DNA of 64,000 nucleotides. Origin: Actinoplanes sp. L3-i22. GTDB taxonomy: Bacteria > Actinomycetota > Actinomycetes > Mycobacteriales > Micromonosporaceae. This document shows, piece after piece, positions 52,059 to 60,592 of this stretch. Each line of letters begins with the position of its first letter. Position 1 is the stretch's first letter. The translations under genes were made by a program, and so were the position numbers. The notes below the pieces were generated by a model. It was not told the origin of the DNA. It did no database searches and was given only the letters and a program-made list of their open reading frames with translations. The stretch covers positions 5,216,501 to 5,280,500 of the forward strand of contig NZ_AP024745.1 in NCBI RefSeq assembly GCF_019704555.1, read 5' to 3'.

Positions 52059-53254
52059 TCACCGAGCTGGCGTCGCCCCCGGCCTGGCCGGTCCTGGGAC
52101 ACCTGCCCGCGCTGGCCCGCGGCGGGCGCCCGCACCGCGTCCTCGAGGACTGGTGCGACCGCTACGGCACGACGTACCGGCTGCGCCTGCCGTCCGGCCC
52201 CGCCGTGGTCACCGCCGACCCGAAGATCGTGCACACCGTCCTGCGTGGCCGGCCCCGCCTGTTCCGCCGCGATCCGCATATCACCCGCACCATCGAGGCG
52301 ACCGGCGTGCACGGCGTCTTCACCGCCGAGGGCACCCGCTGGCACGCCGACCGCCGGGCCGCCAACGACCTGCTCGACCGGGACCCGCTTGCCGCGGTCC
52401 TGCGTTCGGTCACCCGCCTGCGCCGGCGCTGGCTGGCCGCAGATCAAAATCCGCTTTCGGTACGGGTGATGCCCGACCTGACCCGGCTGAGCCTCGACGT
52501 CACCCTGGCCGTGACCACCGGCCGGGACCTCAACGCGCTCGACCACCCGGACGGCCCGTTGCCGACGCTCGTCCCACGCCTGTTCCCAGCGATCCACCGG
52601 CGGATCAACGCGCCGTTCCCGCTGCCCCGCGACCGCCGGCTGGAGAGCCTGCTCCGCTCGGCCCGCGAACTGCTGCCGGACGTGCACTTCGGAACCGTGC
52701 TCACGCTGCTGCTGGCCGGCGAGGACACCACGGCCGCGGCCGCCGGGTGGGCGCTGTACTACCTGGCCACGCACCCGGAGGAGCATGCCCGGGTGCGCGC
52801 CGAGGCGGACGGGGGCGAGCTGTCGGAGGTGGGCCGGCTGCGGTACGCGCAGGCCGTCGTCCGGGAAGCGCTGCGGCTGCGCCCGCCGGCCTCGCTGACC
52901 GTGGTCGAGGCGATCGAGGAGACCGAGCTGCTCGGTGACGGCGTGCTGCTGCGCGCGGCTCCCGGCCTGCCGATCTGGGTGCTGCTGGCCTACGGCGCCC
53001 GTCGCTTCCCGGACGCGGCGTCGTTCCGCCCGTCCCGCTGGCTCACCGAGCGGATCCCGGAGAACACGCTCTACCTGCCGTTCGGCGGCGGCCCGCGGGT
53101 CTGCCCGGGCCGCAACCTGGCCATGCTGACCGCCACCCTGGTCGTCGCCATGGCCGCCCGCGACTTCGACCTGCGCGCCGACGGCACCCCGCGCGAGCGG
53201 GTCGCCTTCACCGTCCACCCCGACCGGCTGGCGCTGACCCTCACCCCTCGGTAG
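52055..53254 (+). CDS. Cytochrome P450
   Basis: The product has 399 residues from GTG 52055, overlapping the SARP stop by four bases. The I-helix oxygen-binding motif is LLAGEDTTAAAAGW (about 226-240), the K-helix motif is EALRL, and the haem loop FGGGPRVCPGRNLA carries the Cys ligand near residue 349. No ferredoxin or reductase gene is adjacent. Coupling to a SARP gene suggests a tailoring hydroxylase or fatty-acid-type monooxygenase. Residues encoded near 52441 use atypical codons. Confidence 0.93.
   Translation: MITELASPPAWPVLGHLPALARGGRPHRVLEDWCDRYGTTYRLRLPSGPAVVTADPKIVHTVLRGRPRLFRRDPHITRTIEATGVHGVFTAEGTRWHADRRAANDLLDRDPLAAVLRSVTRLRRRWLAADQNPLSVRVMPDLTRLSLDVTLAVTTGRDLNALDHPDGPLPTLVPRLFPAIHRRINAPFPLPRDRRLESLLRSARELLPDVHFGTVLTLLLAGEDTTAAAAGWALYYLATHPEEHARVRAEADGGELSEVGRLRYAQAVVREALRLRPPASLTVVEAIEETELLGDGVLLRAAPGLPIWVLLAYGARRFPDAASFRPSRWLTERIPENTLYLPFGGGPRVCPGRNLAMLTATLVVAMAARDFDLRADGTPRERVAFTVHPDRLALTLTPR
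52441..52465 (+). repeat. Dispersed AT-rich element, copy h
   Basis: AGATCAAAATCCGC is followed directly by TTTCGGTACGG, the most compact copy with both blocks. It lies in frame in the P450 gene, where it encodes ADQNPLSVRV with GCA, CAA, AAT and CTT codons that are rare in this gene. Confidence 0.5.
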
Positions 53255-53264
53255 CCCGCGCCGG

Positions 53265-53885
53265 CTATCCGCCGTAGAAGAACAACCTGGCGAGGGCGAC
53301 CCACGTGGTCCAGAACGGGGGGATCGGTTCCTCGCGGCTGCCCGACAACGTGTAGGCCAGGGCCAGAACCGTGGCCGGAAGCAGGATCAAGCCCGGTATG
53401 GCGAGCACCGTCGTCAATATCCGTGGACGCCGGCTCAGCGGACGAAGTGCGACTGCGCCGACCGCCGCCGCCAGGACCGCACCCAGCACGGCGCCGAGGG
53501 TGGACCAGCCGGTGGGGCGGTAGAAGGTGATGACCGCGCCGAGGCTGTCGTGGGTGTAGGCGAGGACGACGTCGTCCCGCTGGGCACGCCAGTTCGAGCA
53601 GGGGAGTCCGGTGATGGTGGTGAAGTCTTCCCAGCCGTGTGCCTCGGCGTTGGCGCGGGCGGTTTCGTCCGGGCCGCAGTCGGAGTCGCCGATGATCGCA
53701 CTGCCGTCGTGGGGTGTGTAGGGGATCTCGACAAAACCGGCACCGGACTCCTCGTCACCCAGGCGGGAACCGTAGACGTAGTCGCGGTGCTCCACCTCGC
53801 CTTCGGGGGTGACGCCGGGCCGGACCTCCCGACTCATCCGCAGGGCCGTGGCGTTGTCGGGCAGGGGGCCGTGCGACCCGGGCAC
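53265..53885 (-). CDS. Hypothetical membrane protein with an N-terminal soluble domain
   Basis: About 206 residues from GTG 53885; an internal ATG near 53837 is an alternative, and the true N-terminus is uncertain. Two hydrophobic helices occur in the C-terminal half (LGAVLGAVLAAAVGAVAL and ILTTVLAIPGLILLPATVLALAYTL). The N-terminal region is polar with two cysteines (SDCGPDE, LPCSNW). No family is recognised. It is convergent with the P450 gene. Confidence 0.6.
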   Translation of the reverse strand: MPGSHGPLPDNATALRMSREVRPGVTPEGEVEHRDYVYGSRLGDEESGAGFVEIPYTPHDGSAIIGDSDCGPDETARANAEAHGWEDFTTITGLPCSNWRAQRDDVVLAYTHDSLGAVITFYRPTGWSTLGAVLGAVLAAAVGAVALRPLSRRPRILTTVLAIPGLILLPATVLALAYTLSGSREEPIPPFWTTWVALARLFFYGG

Positions 53886-53933
53886 CAGCGCTGCTGGACG
53901 CCCCGACCGCCTGGCGCTGACCCGCGCCCCTCG

Positions 53934-54110
53934 TCAGTCCTCGTCCTCGTCCGGCTGCGGTGGATTGACCGGCAGGCCGGCGGCCGCCAGGAACGCCTCC
54001 AGCGTCGCCGCGAGCGCGTCGACCCGGTCGTCCTCGACGAACGCGAACCCGTGATCGGCCATCAGGCAGGCGACAGCGGTCGCGATGCCCTTGGGCGTGG
54101 TGGTCGTCAT
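53934..54110 (-). CDS. Small acidic hypothetical protein (58 residues)
   Basis: The reverse strand encodes MTTTTPKGIATAVACLMADH... ending in PDEDED. AGGAGG lies 5 bases before the ATG at 54110, an unusually strong site, and the ATG overlaps the TGA of the upstream gene by four bases. These two signals support a real gene despite its size. No family is recognised; the C-terminus is strongly acidic. Confidence 0.7.
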   Translation of the reverse strand: MTTTTPKGIATAVACLMADHGFAFVEDDRVDALAATLEAFLAAAGLPVNPPQPDEDED

Positions 54111-54376
54111 CGGTTCCTCCTGGGGGGTTGGTGTGCCATGCGCAGGCCGTCGACCTGCACGAACAGCGATCTTCGCGCCACCGCGTCACCCGCGGCGTCG
54201 AGCTGGTACCCGTCGAGCCAGACCCAGCCGGCGTAGGTCTGCCAGTCGTGCACCCGGATCACCCGGAACAGGATCGGCGAGAGGAACTGCACGCTCGCGG
54301 CCCTCCCGACGACCAGCACCTCGCCGGACCGAGGGAGCGCGTTCACGTCCCGGCCCGCCGACCGTCGAGGCACCAT
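54107..54376 (-). CDS. Small hypothetical protein, coupled to the 58-residue gene
   Basis: About 89 residues from the ATG at 54376; GTG 54346 (VNALPRSGEVLVVGRAASVQFL) is equally plausible. The sequence predicts a beta-rich fold (SVQFLSPILFRVIRVHDWQTYAGWVWLDGYQLDAAG). I cannot name it. It forms a two-gene unit with the 58-residue protein and faces away from the TPR regulator gene, 400 bp off. Confidence 0.65.
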   Translation of the reverse strand: MVPRRSAGRDVNALPRSGEVLVVGRAASVQFLSPILFRVIRVHDWQTYAGWVWLDGYQLDAAGDAVARRSLFVQVDGLRMAHQPPRRNR

Positions 54377-54776
54377 TCCGCCTCCGGCGGCCAAGACCCG
54401 AACTGCTTCCCGCGTACGTCCATTGCCGGCGTCTCATCCCGTGTCGAAGTATTCGGATCGCCGCCGCCTGACGTCGTTGCCCACGATCGCGGCGGTGTGT
54501 ATCGACAGTGCCGATACGCCCGCGGGATCGGTAGGACCACGCTGGGGACGCAGCCCGTACCTCACCGGGTACCTACCGCGCCGGCAACGGCTTGACCTGC
54601 GGGGCAGACCCCTTCGGCCGGGTCACCCGGATCAGCGAGTCCACGGTGGGGTCCCATCCTGAGCGGTCCGTGCCGAATGCGTTGAGATCGCTGGATTCGG
54701 GTGCCACCCTTGGCCGATACCTGCGGCGCGAGGTATTGCGGCTTTCTCGTTCTGCCGCTGCGAAGGGAGGTCCAGC
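54377..54776. other. Intergenic region between the small gene pair and the TPR regulator
   Basis: This 400-bp divergent spacer has slightly lower GC than its surroundings and no supported gene. TATCG...CGATA (about 54498-54514) is a small inverted repeat and could be a regulator site. GAAGGGAGG near 54762 is the ribosome-binding site of the following gene. Confidence 0.4.
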
Positions 54777-56081
54777 GTGCGCATGGAGATCGATTCGAAC
54801 TGGTGGGCGGCAGGCTCCTGGGAGGGCCGCCCGATCCGCGAGTTCCTGGAGCGCCGCGATGTGACGGCGATCTTCCGATTCCTGCATGCCCGCGGGATCT
54901 CGTACGGCGCTATCGGCGGCCTGGTCGGTATCTCCCCGAATCGGGCTGCCGAGATCGCGAAGAACATCCGGCAGGTGACCGCGTACGAGGTCCTGGAACG
55001 GGTTGCGATCGGACTGCGCATTCCGCGTGCCGCGATGGGCCTCGGTTGTGAGTCCACCCCGGCGGCGGACGAGTACTCCGACGATGCAGCACCCCCGCTC
55101 ACGCAGCTCCGCACGCAACTTGACGAAGTGCTGGCGGCTTCAACCGTGTCGACCCGTCAGCTGGAACTCATCGAAGAGTCGGCTCATGATCATCTGCGTG
55201 CCTATCCGGCGGTCCCGCCGGCGGTGACCCTGGAGCGGATCGCTGTCGACTGCGCCGAGGTCCTCACCCTGTCGCGGCGTCGGCAGCCGGCCGTGATCCA
55301 GGCCAGGCTGTCCGGGACCGTGGCCGTGCTCGCCACCATGTGCGCGGATGCGTTCATGCGGATGGGTGGGACCACCGACGCCCGGTTGTGGTTCCGCACG
55401 GCATTGGTCGCGGCTGAGGACAGTGCACAGCCCACGCTGGCCGTCCTCGTCCGAGCCCAGGCCGCCATGTTGCCCTACTACTACGGTGACCCGCAGCGGA
55501 CGGTCGCGCTTGCCGACCGGGCGCTGGCGATGTCCCGCAGCCCGTGTGCCTCGAGCGTTCTGGCCGCGGCGGGTCGTGCTCGTGCGCTGGCCCGCGCTGG
55601 TGCGACGACCTCGGCCCGCGCCGCGGCAGAGCACGCCCGCGCCCTGTTCGATCAGGCCGGCCTGCCGGACAGTGACGCGGCGTTCGAGTTTCCCGCCAAA
55701 CGCCTGCTGTTCTATCTCTCCGGTACTGCCGCATGGATGGGCGAGACGGTCCAGGCGTATCGGCTCCAGGAGGAAGCGCTGGTTCTCTACCGGGACGGTC
55801 CGGCCGGTTCGATCGACCCGGCGCTGATCAAGATGGACCGTGCGATGTGCCTGGCTCGGGAGAGGCGGATCGGTGAGGCCGTCGTCGTCGCCCGCGGTGC
55901 CATCGCCGCGCTGCCGCAGCCGCAGCGCACCGAGATAGTGCTGACCCGGGCCCAGGACGTCATCGCCGCGGTGCCTGCCGATCAGCGTGATGGTCCGGTC
56001 GACGAGCTGGGAGATTACCTCCACGAGTGCCGGCTGCGGGTCCGTACCCTTGCGGGAGGTGACGCCGGCCTCGACCCGTAG
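54777..56081 (+). CDS. HTH regulator with TPR-like C-terminal domain (NsdA-like)
   Basis: The product has 434 residues from GTG 54777, with ATG 54783 as alternative. The N-terminal HTH is VTAIFRFLHARGISYGAIGGLVGISPNRAAEIAKNIRQVTAYEVLERVAIGLRIPRAAMGLG. From about residue 150 the chain is made of helical TPR-like repeats (DAFMRMGGTTDARLWFRTALVAAED and similar). Actinobacterial relatives such as NsdA affect differentiation and antibiotic production. It precedes the APH-like gene by only 7 bp, so they are probably cotranscribed. Confidence 0.8.
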   Translation: MRMEIDSNWWAAGSWEGRPIREFLERRDVTAIFRFLHARGISYGAIGGLVGISPNRAAEIAKNIRQVTAYEVLERVAIGLRIPRAAMGLGCESTPAADEYSDDAAPPLTQLRTQLDEVLAASTVSTRQLELIEESAHDHLRAYPAVPPAVTLERIAVDCAEVLTLSRRRQPAVIQARLSGTVAVLATMCADAFMRMGGTTDARLWFRTALVAAEDSAQPTLAVLVRAQAAMLPYYYGDPQRTVALADRALAMSRSPCASSVLAAAGRARALARAGATTSARAAAEHARALFDQAGLPDSDAAFEFPAKRLLFYLSGTAAWMGETVQAYRLQEEALVLYRDGPAGSIDPALIKMDRAMCLARERRIGEAVVVARGAIAALPQPQRTEIVLTRAQDVIAAVPADQRDGPVDELGDYLHECRLRVRTLAGGDAGLDP

Positions 56082-56088
56082 GAGCGTT

Positions 56089-56964
56089 ATGTTCACCGAG
56101 GAGCAGAGCCGGCCCGTTCTCGCCAAGGTCTGCGGTCTTCTCGGCCGGCCCGTCGCCGAGGCGGTGCTGCTGCGCCATCACACCAACGCCGTCTATGCGG
56201 TCGCCGGGGTCGTCGTCAAGATCGCGCCGCCGGCCATCACCTTCGACTGCCTGCGGACGGTCGTTGATCTTGTTCAGTGGTTGGTCGAACGCGGGTTCCC
56301 GACCGTGGCGCTCGTCGCGGATCTGCCGCAGCCGATAGAGGTCGACGGCTATCCGGTCACGGTCTGGGAGCGACTCGACGCGGGTGTCGACCGACCCGTC
56401 ACGACGGGCGAGCTCGGACGCCTCCTGAACGATCTGCACGCCCTCGCCCGCCCGCCGATCAAGCTGGCCACTCTCGACCCCCGGGCCGGGATCCGCCGCT
56501 CGATCGCCGCGTCGCGCATTCTGCCGCCGAGCGACCAGAACGTGCTGGTTCGCCGGCTGGGTGTGCTGTCCGAGGTGTGGACGACCGGGATGCCGTTGGG
56601 AGTCGGTCTCGTCCAGTCCGATCCGCAGGTGCGAAACGCGCTGCGCCGCGCGGACGGCACCCCGGTCCTGGCCGACTGGGACGGTGCCTGCATCGGTCCG
56701 CGGATCTGGGACGTGGCAACGGTCGCGGTGCACTGCCGTCGATTCGGCGCCGGCCACGCCTTCACCGACTTTCTTGCCGCCTACGGGCGGGATCCGCGCG
56801 AATGGGAACACTTCGAGGATCTCTGCCGGCTCCGGGAGCTGCAGATGATCGCCACCAACGCGCGTAAGGCGGAACCCGGCAGCGCCGCTGCGGCCGAGGT
56901 CCACCGTCGAGTCGCCGGTCTGCGGCGGGGGCGCCGGGAGCTGACCGCCTGGAGCATCCTGTAG
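56089..56964 (+). CDS. Aminoglycoside-phosphotransferase-fold protein with altered catalytic loop
   Basis: The product has 291 residues from ATG 56089 with GGAG upstream. The N-lobe Lys lies in GVVVKIAPP near residue 43. The catalytic loop, normally HGDxxxxN, reads VQSDPQVRN: Asp and Asn remain but the His-Gly pair is lost. The metal-binding Asp is in LADWDGACIGPRIWDVA. Such proteins may phosphorylate small molecules or act in regulation. Cotranscription with the TPR regulator suggests a regulatory rather than resistance role. Confidence 0.78.
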   Translation: MFTEEQSRPVLAKVCGLLGRPVAEAVLLRHHTNAVYAVAGVVVKIAPPAITFDCLRTVVDLVQWLVERGFPTVALVADLPQPIEVDGYPVTVWERLDAGVDRPVTTGELGRLLNDLHALARPPIKLATLDPRAGIRRSIAASRILPPSDQNVLVRRLGVLSEVWTTGMPLGVGLVQSDPQVRNALRRADGTPVLADWDGACIGPRIWDVATVAVHCRRFGAGHAFTDFLAAYGRDPREWEHFEDLCRLRELQMIATNARKAEPGSAAAAEVHRRVAGLRRGRRELTAWSIL

Positions 56965-57002
56965 CGACGGCGGCCGGCCCGGTGAGCTGCGGCAATGGCT
57001 GG

Positions 57003-57746
57003 TCAGATGGTGAAGCCGCCGTCGACGTTGAGGGTGGCGCCGGTGATGTAGCCGGCGTCCGGGCCGGCCAGGAACGCTACCGCGGCGGCGATGTCGGCCG
57101 GTGCCGCGTAGTGGCCCAGGGCGGTGAAGCCGTTGACGGTGGCGGCGTCCGGGCCGTCGGCCGGGTTCAACTCGGTGTCGGTGGGGCCCGGGTTGACCAG
57201 GTTGACGGTGATTCGCCGGCCGCCGAGTTCGCGGCCGAGGGCCTTGGTCAGGCCGGTCAGCGCGGTCTTGCTCATCGCGTAGAGGGCGAAGCCGGGGAAG
57301 ACCGCCCGTTCGGCCACGTTGCTGCCGATGTTGATGATCCGGCCGCCGGCCGGCATGTGGCGCACCGCGGACTGCGAGGCGACGAACGGCGCCCGGACGT
57401 TGACCGCCACGGTCTGCTCGAACTCGTCCAGGCCGAGTTGCCCGATCGGCCCGAGCAGGAACGAGCCGGCGTTGTTGACCAGGATGTCCAACCGGCCGAG
57501 CTGGTCGAACGCACGGTCGACGGCGGCGACGACCGCGGCCGGGTCGGCGCTGTCCGCCCGTACCGAAATCGCTTGTCGCCCCAAGGTTTTGATCTGGTCC
57601 ACCACGTCGTCGGCGCGTTGCTGATTCCGCTGGAAGGTGAGGGCCACGTCGGCGCCCTCCTCGGCCAGGCGCAGTGCCACGGCGGCGCCGATGCCGCGCC
57701 CGCCGCCGGTGACGAGAGCTACCTTGCCGTCAAGTGCGTTGGTCAT
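57003..57746 (-). CDS. Short-chain dehydrogenase/reductase
   Basis: The product has 247 residues from the ATG at 57746, which overlaps the CPBP gene by four bases. Classical SDR motifs are all present: TGGGRGIG for NAD(P), NNAG, Ser in NIGSNVAERA, YAMSK with the catalytic Tyr and Lys, and NPGPTDTE. The C-terminal GATLNVDGGFTI is typical of FabG-like enzymes. The Arg after the Gly-rich region (FQRNQQRA) suggests NADPH. Physiological substrate unknown. Confidence 0.93.
   Translation of the reverse strand: MTNALDGKVALVTGGGRGIGAAVALRLAEEGADVALTFQRNQQRADDVVDQIKTLGRQAISVRADSADPAAVVAAVDRAFDQLGRLDILVNNAGSFLLGPIGQLGLDEFEQTVAVNVRAPFVASQSAVRHMPAGGRIINIGSNVAERAVFPGFALYAMSKTALTGLTKALGRELGGRRITVNLVNPGPTDTELNPADGPDAATVNGFTALGHYAAPADIAAAVAFLAGPDAGYITGATLNVDGGFTI
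57558..57595 (-). repeat. Dispersed AT-rich element, copy i
   Basis: On the minus strand, AGATCAAAACC leads through a GC-rich middle to GCGATTTCGGTACGG. It is in frame in the SDR gene and encodes IKTLGRQAISVR with ATT, TCG, GTA and CAA codons unlike the flanks. Confidence 0.5.
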
Positions 57747-58558
57747 GCCGGAATCCTCGGCGACGCCGGATCGGCTGTCTGGCGGTGATCGGACGCCGCG
57801 TTGCCGCGCCGGGCGCGGTGGGCGACGACCAGCAGGGTCAGGATGATCATGGCGGGGATGTACTGCCAGCCGCCGCTGACCGCGGCCATCGACCCGGCGG
57901 CGTTGAACGAGGCGTGCAGCAGCGCGACCGCCAGGATGCTGCCGCCGGTGTCGACCAGCAGCGTGCCGATCAGGTAGCGCAAGAACGGCGCGGCCAGCGT
58001 GAGCAGCGCCAGGTCGAGGCCGGCCGCGCGCCAGGTCGTGTGCGCCCAGCCGTCCGCGGCGAAGATCAGCGGCAGGTGGATGAGCAGGAACGGCACGGCG
58101 GTGCGCAGCGATCCGGCGAGCAGCCCGTGCCGGGCCATCAGCCGGCTCTGCACGAACCCCGACCACGCGGTCTCCTCCCAGAGGTTCCCCAGCAGAACAC
58201 CGAAGATCAAAGTCATGAAGAGGTACGTCGTGACCAGCTTGAGCCACCCGCCGTCGGGCTGCCGCAGCGTCCCGGTGAGCGCGGCGACCAGCAGCGTCAG
58301 GGCCGGCATGGCCGCGAGCAGGACGGCATACCGGCCGGCCCCGAGCCGCCATCGGGTGATGCCGGCGTAGAGGCGGCGCACCCCGGCCCGGCCCTGGGTG
58401 TACGCCGTGATCGCGGTCGCGCCGCCCAGCAGGAACACCAGTTCGGCCAGCAGGGCCGGGGTCAGGTCGGCCCCGTTGAGCAGGAACGTCAGCTGGGTGG
58501 CCCAGGTCAGGCCGATTACGGTGACGAGGAAGACGCCGAGCGGGCGGGGATGGTTCAC
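57743..58558 (-). CDS. CPBP-family intramembrane metalloprotease
   Basis: The product has 271 residues from GTG 58558. About eight helices carry the Abi/CPBP motifs EETAWSGFVQSRL (motif 1, EE), HLPLIF (motif 2 His) and LLHASFNAAG (motif 3 His). Members are related to Rce1 and often process or sequester membrane peptides, with roles in self-immunity. It is cotranscribed with the SDR gene and divergent from a two-component kinase gene. Confidence 0.88.
   Translation of the reverse strand: MNHPRPLGVFLVTVIGLTWATQLTFLLNGADLTPALLAELVFLLGGATAITAYTQGRAGVRRLYAGITRWRLGAGRYAVLLAAMPALTLLVAALTGTLRQPDGGWLKLVTTYLFMTLIFGVLLGNLWEETAWSGFVQSRLMARHGLLAGSLRTAVPFLLIHLPLIFAADGWAHTTWRAAGLDLALLTLAAPFLRYLIGTLLVDTGGSILAVALLHASFNAAGSMAAVSGGWQYIPAMIILTLLVVAHRARRGNAASDHRQTADPASPRIPA
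58204..58227 (+). repeat. Dispersed AT-rich element, weak copy k
   Basis: AGATCAAAGTCATG is followed by AAGAGGTACG. It lies in the CPBP gene, opposite to its coding direction, with TTG and ACT codons that stand out. The right end is GGTACGTCG rather than GGTACGG. Confidence 0.3.
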
Positions 58559-58705
58559 GATGACTCCTTGGTCGATGGCTTCGACACCACGGTGGCCGGT
58601 GGCCGGGCCCGTCGTCGTCGCCCGGCGCGACGAGAGCGGGTGCTCCTCGCGGCGTACGCCCGCAGGCTGACTCGCCCGGATCCTGCCGCGGGCTACGGTG
58701 GCGAA

Positions 58706-59884
58706 ATGAGCCCCCCGCGGAGTCCCCTGGAACTGTGGCGATCGATTGATCGCCGGGTCCTCGACGCGGCCGTGGCGGCTCTGTTGTTCCTGGTCATGGC
58801 GGCTGAGCTGGCCGGCGATCGGGCCAGCACGCCGGTGGCGTACCTGCTGGCGGCGGCGGTCACGGCGCCGCTGGCCGGGCACCGCCGGTATCCGGTGGCG
58901 GCGGTGGCGTGCGGCACCACGGCGGTGCTGGCGTACTCGCTCGGGCACTTCAGCGCGTTCCCCGGCTACGCGCTGTTCGCGCTGACGTTCGCGGTCAGCC
59001 TGCACGCCGACCGGCGCCGGGCCGGGTTCGCGTTCGCCGCCGCGCTGGTCGCGCTGGCGGTGGCGCTGAGCCTGCAGCCCGCCGGGGTGGTGACCGCCTC
59101 GACCTGGATCAGCACCGTGCTGGCGCTGGTGGTGGCGTGGCTGGCCGGGGAGAACGTCCGGGTCCGCCGGGTCCAGCTGGCCGAGCTGCGGGAACGGGCG
59201 CGCGCCCTCGAGCAGGACCGGGAGCTGCGCGAGCGCCAGGCGGTGGGCCAGGAGCGGCTGCGGATCGCCCGGGAGCTGCACGACGTGGTGGCGCACTCGA
59301 TGAGCGTCATCGCGGTGCAGGCCGGGGTCGCCCACCACGTCATCGACAGCCGGCCCGAGCTGGCCCGGCAGGCGCTGGCCACGGTGGAGACCAACACCCG
59401 GGCGGCGCTGGTCGAGATGCGCCGGCTGCTCGGCGTGCTCCGCCAGGGCGACGAGCCGTCGGCCAGCCTGGCGCCGGCGCCCCGGCTGACCGACGTGCCG
59501 GCCCTGGTGCGGCAGTTCGCCGAGGCGGGCCTGGCGGTGGAGCTGCGGGTGGACGGGGTGCCGGACGGGGTGCCCGACGGCGTCGACCTGTCGGCGTACC
59601 GGATCGTCCAGGAGGGTCTGACCAACGTCCTGCGGCACGGCGGGCCCGCGGCCGAGGTGTCGATCGGCTATCCCGGTACGGCCGTGGTGATCGAGATCTG
59701 TGATCCGGGGCCGCCCGCGCGGCGGGCGCCCGGGGAGAACGGCCCGGGCCACGGCCTGATCGGGATGCGCGAACGGGTCGCCGTGTTCGGCGGCCGGATC
59801 ACCGCCGGGCCGCGGGCCGGCGGCGGATTCCGGGTGGCGGCCACGCTGCCGTTCACCGCCGCGGCCCGGGCGGGCGCGGCGTGA
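58706..59884 (+). CDS. Sensor histidine kinase, DesK/NarX type
   Basis: The product has 392 residues from ATG 58706. Four to six N-terminal helices (about 20-150) are followed by a coiled-coil linker (RERARALEQDRELRERQAVGQERL). A HisKA_3 domain has His in RIARELHDVVAHSMSVIAVQAG near residue 195, and HATPase_c follows (YRIVQEGLTNVLRHGG, GHGLIGMRERVAVFGG). It lacks an obvious extracytoplasmic sensor domain, so it may sense membrane state. Its stop overlaps the response regulator start. Confidence 0.92.
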   Translation: MSPPRSPLELWRSIDRRVLDAAVAALLFLVMAAELAGDRASTPVAYLLAAAVTAPLAGHRRYPVAAVACGTTAVLAYSLGHFSAFPGYALFALTFAVSLHADRRRAGFAFAAALVALAVALSLQPAGVVTASTWISTVLALVVAWLAGENVRVRRVQLAELRERARALEQDRELRERQAVGQERLRIARELHDVVAHSMSVIAVQAGVAHHVIDSRPELARQALATVETNTRAALVEMRRLLGVLRQGDEPSASLAPAPRLTDVPALVRQFAEAGLAVELRVDGVPDGVPDGVDLSAYRIVQEGLTNVLRHGGPAAEVSIGYPGTAVVIEICDPGPPARRAPGENGPGHGLIGMRERVAVFGGRITAGPRAGGGFRVAATLPFTAAARAGAA

Positions 59885-60555
59885 TCCGGGTGCTGGTCGC
59901 CGACGACCAGGCGCTGGTCCGCGCCGGGTTCGGGGTGCTCATCGAGTCGGCCGACGACCTCGACGTGGTGGGCCTGGCGGCGGACGGCGCCGAGGCGGTG
60001 GAGCTCACCCGGCGGACCCGGCCGGACGTGGTGCTGATGGACATCCGGATGCCGGTGATGGACGGCCTGCGGGCGACCGCGCGGATCCTCGAGGAGGCCG
60101 ATCCGGGCACCGTGCGCGTCCTGATGCTCACCACGTTCGACCTCGACGAGTACGTGTTCGGCGCGCTCAAGGCCGGTGCCAGCGGCTTCCTGCTCAAGGA
60201 CACGCCGCCGGCCGACCTGCTGGCCGGGATCCGGATCGTGGCCGCCGGGGACGCCCTGCTGTCGCCGAGCGTGACCCGGCACCTGATCGAGGAGTTCGTC
60301 CGGCGCCCGGCGAGCACCCGGCCGGTCCCGCCGTCGCTGGACGGGCTGACCGAGCGCGAGGTGCAGGTGCTGACCCTGGTGGCGCGGGGGCTGTCCAACA
60401 GTGAGATCGGGCAGCGGCTGTTCGTCAGCCCGGCGACGGCGAAGACCCACGTCGGCCGGCTGCTGATGAAGCTGGGTGTCCGCGACCGCGCGCAGCTGAT
60501 CATCGTGGCCTACGAGTCCGGGCTGATCTCGGCGCACCCGCCCGAGCCGGGATGA
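59881..60555 (+). CDS. NarL/LuxR-family response regulator
   Basis: The product has 224 residues from GTG 59881, overlapping the kinase gene by four bases. The receiver has DDQALV and the phospho-acceptor Asp in VVLMDIRMPVMDG near residue 53, with TTFDLDEYVFGALKAGASGFLLKD. The LuxR HTH is GLTEREVQVLTLVARGLSNSEIGQRLFVSPATAKTHVGRLLMKL. It is the cognate partner of the kinase. Confidence 0.94.
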   Translation: MIRVLVADDQALVRAGFGVLIESADDLDVVGLAADGAEAVELTRRTRPDVVLMDIRMPVMDGLRATARILEEADPGTVRVLMLTTFDLDEYVFGALKAGASGFLLKDTPPADLLAGIRIVAAGDALLSPSVTRHLIEEFVRRPASTRPVPPSLDGLTEREVQVLTLVARGLSNSEIGQRLFVSPATAKTHVGRLLMKLGVRDRAQLIIVAYESGLISAHPPEPG

Positions 60556-60582
60556 GGGGCGGCGACCGGAGGCCGCCGCCCC
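60556..60582. terminator. Bidirectional hairpin
   Basis: GGGGCGGCG (60556-60564) pairs with CGCCGCCCC (60574-60582) around a 9-base loop. It lies in the 37-bp space between the convergent response regulator and metalloprotease genes. Confidence 0.7.
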
Positions 60583-60592
60583 TGCCGGGCCG

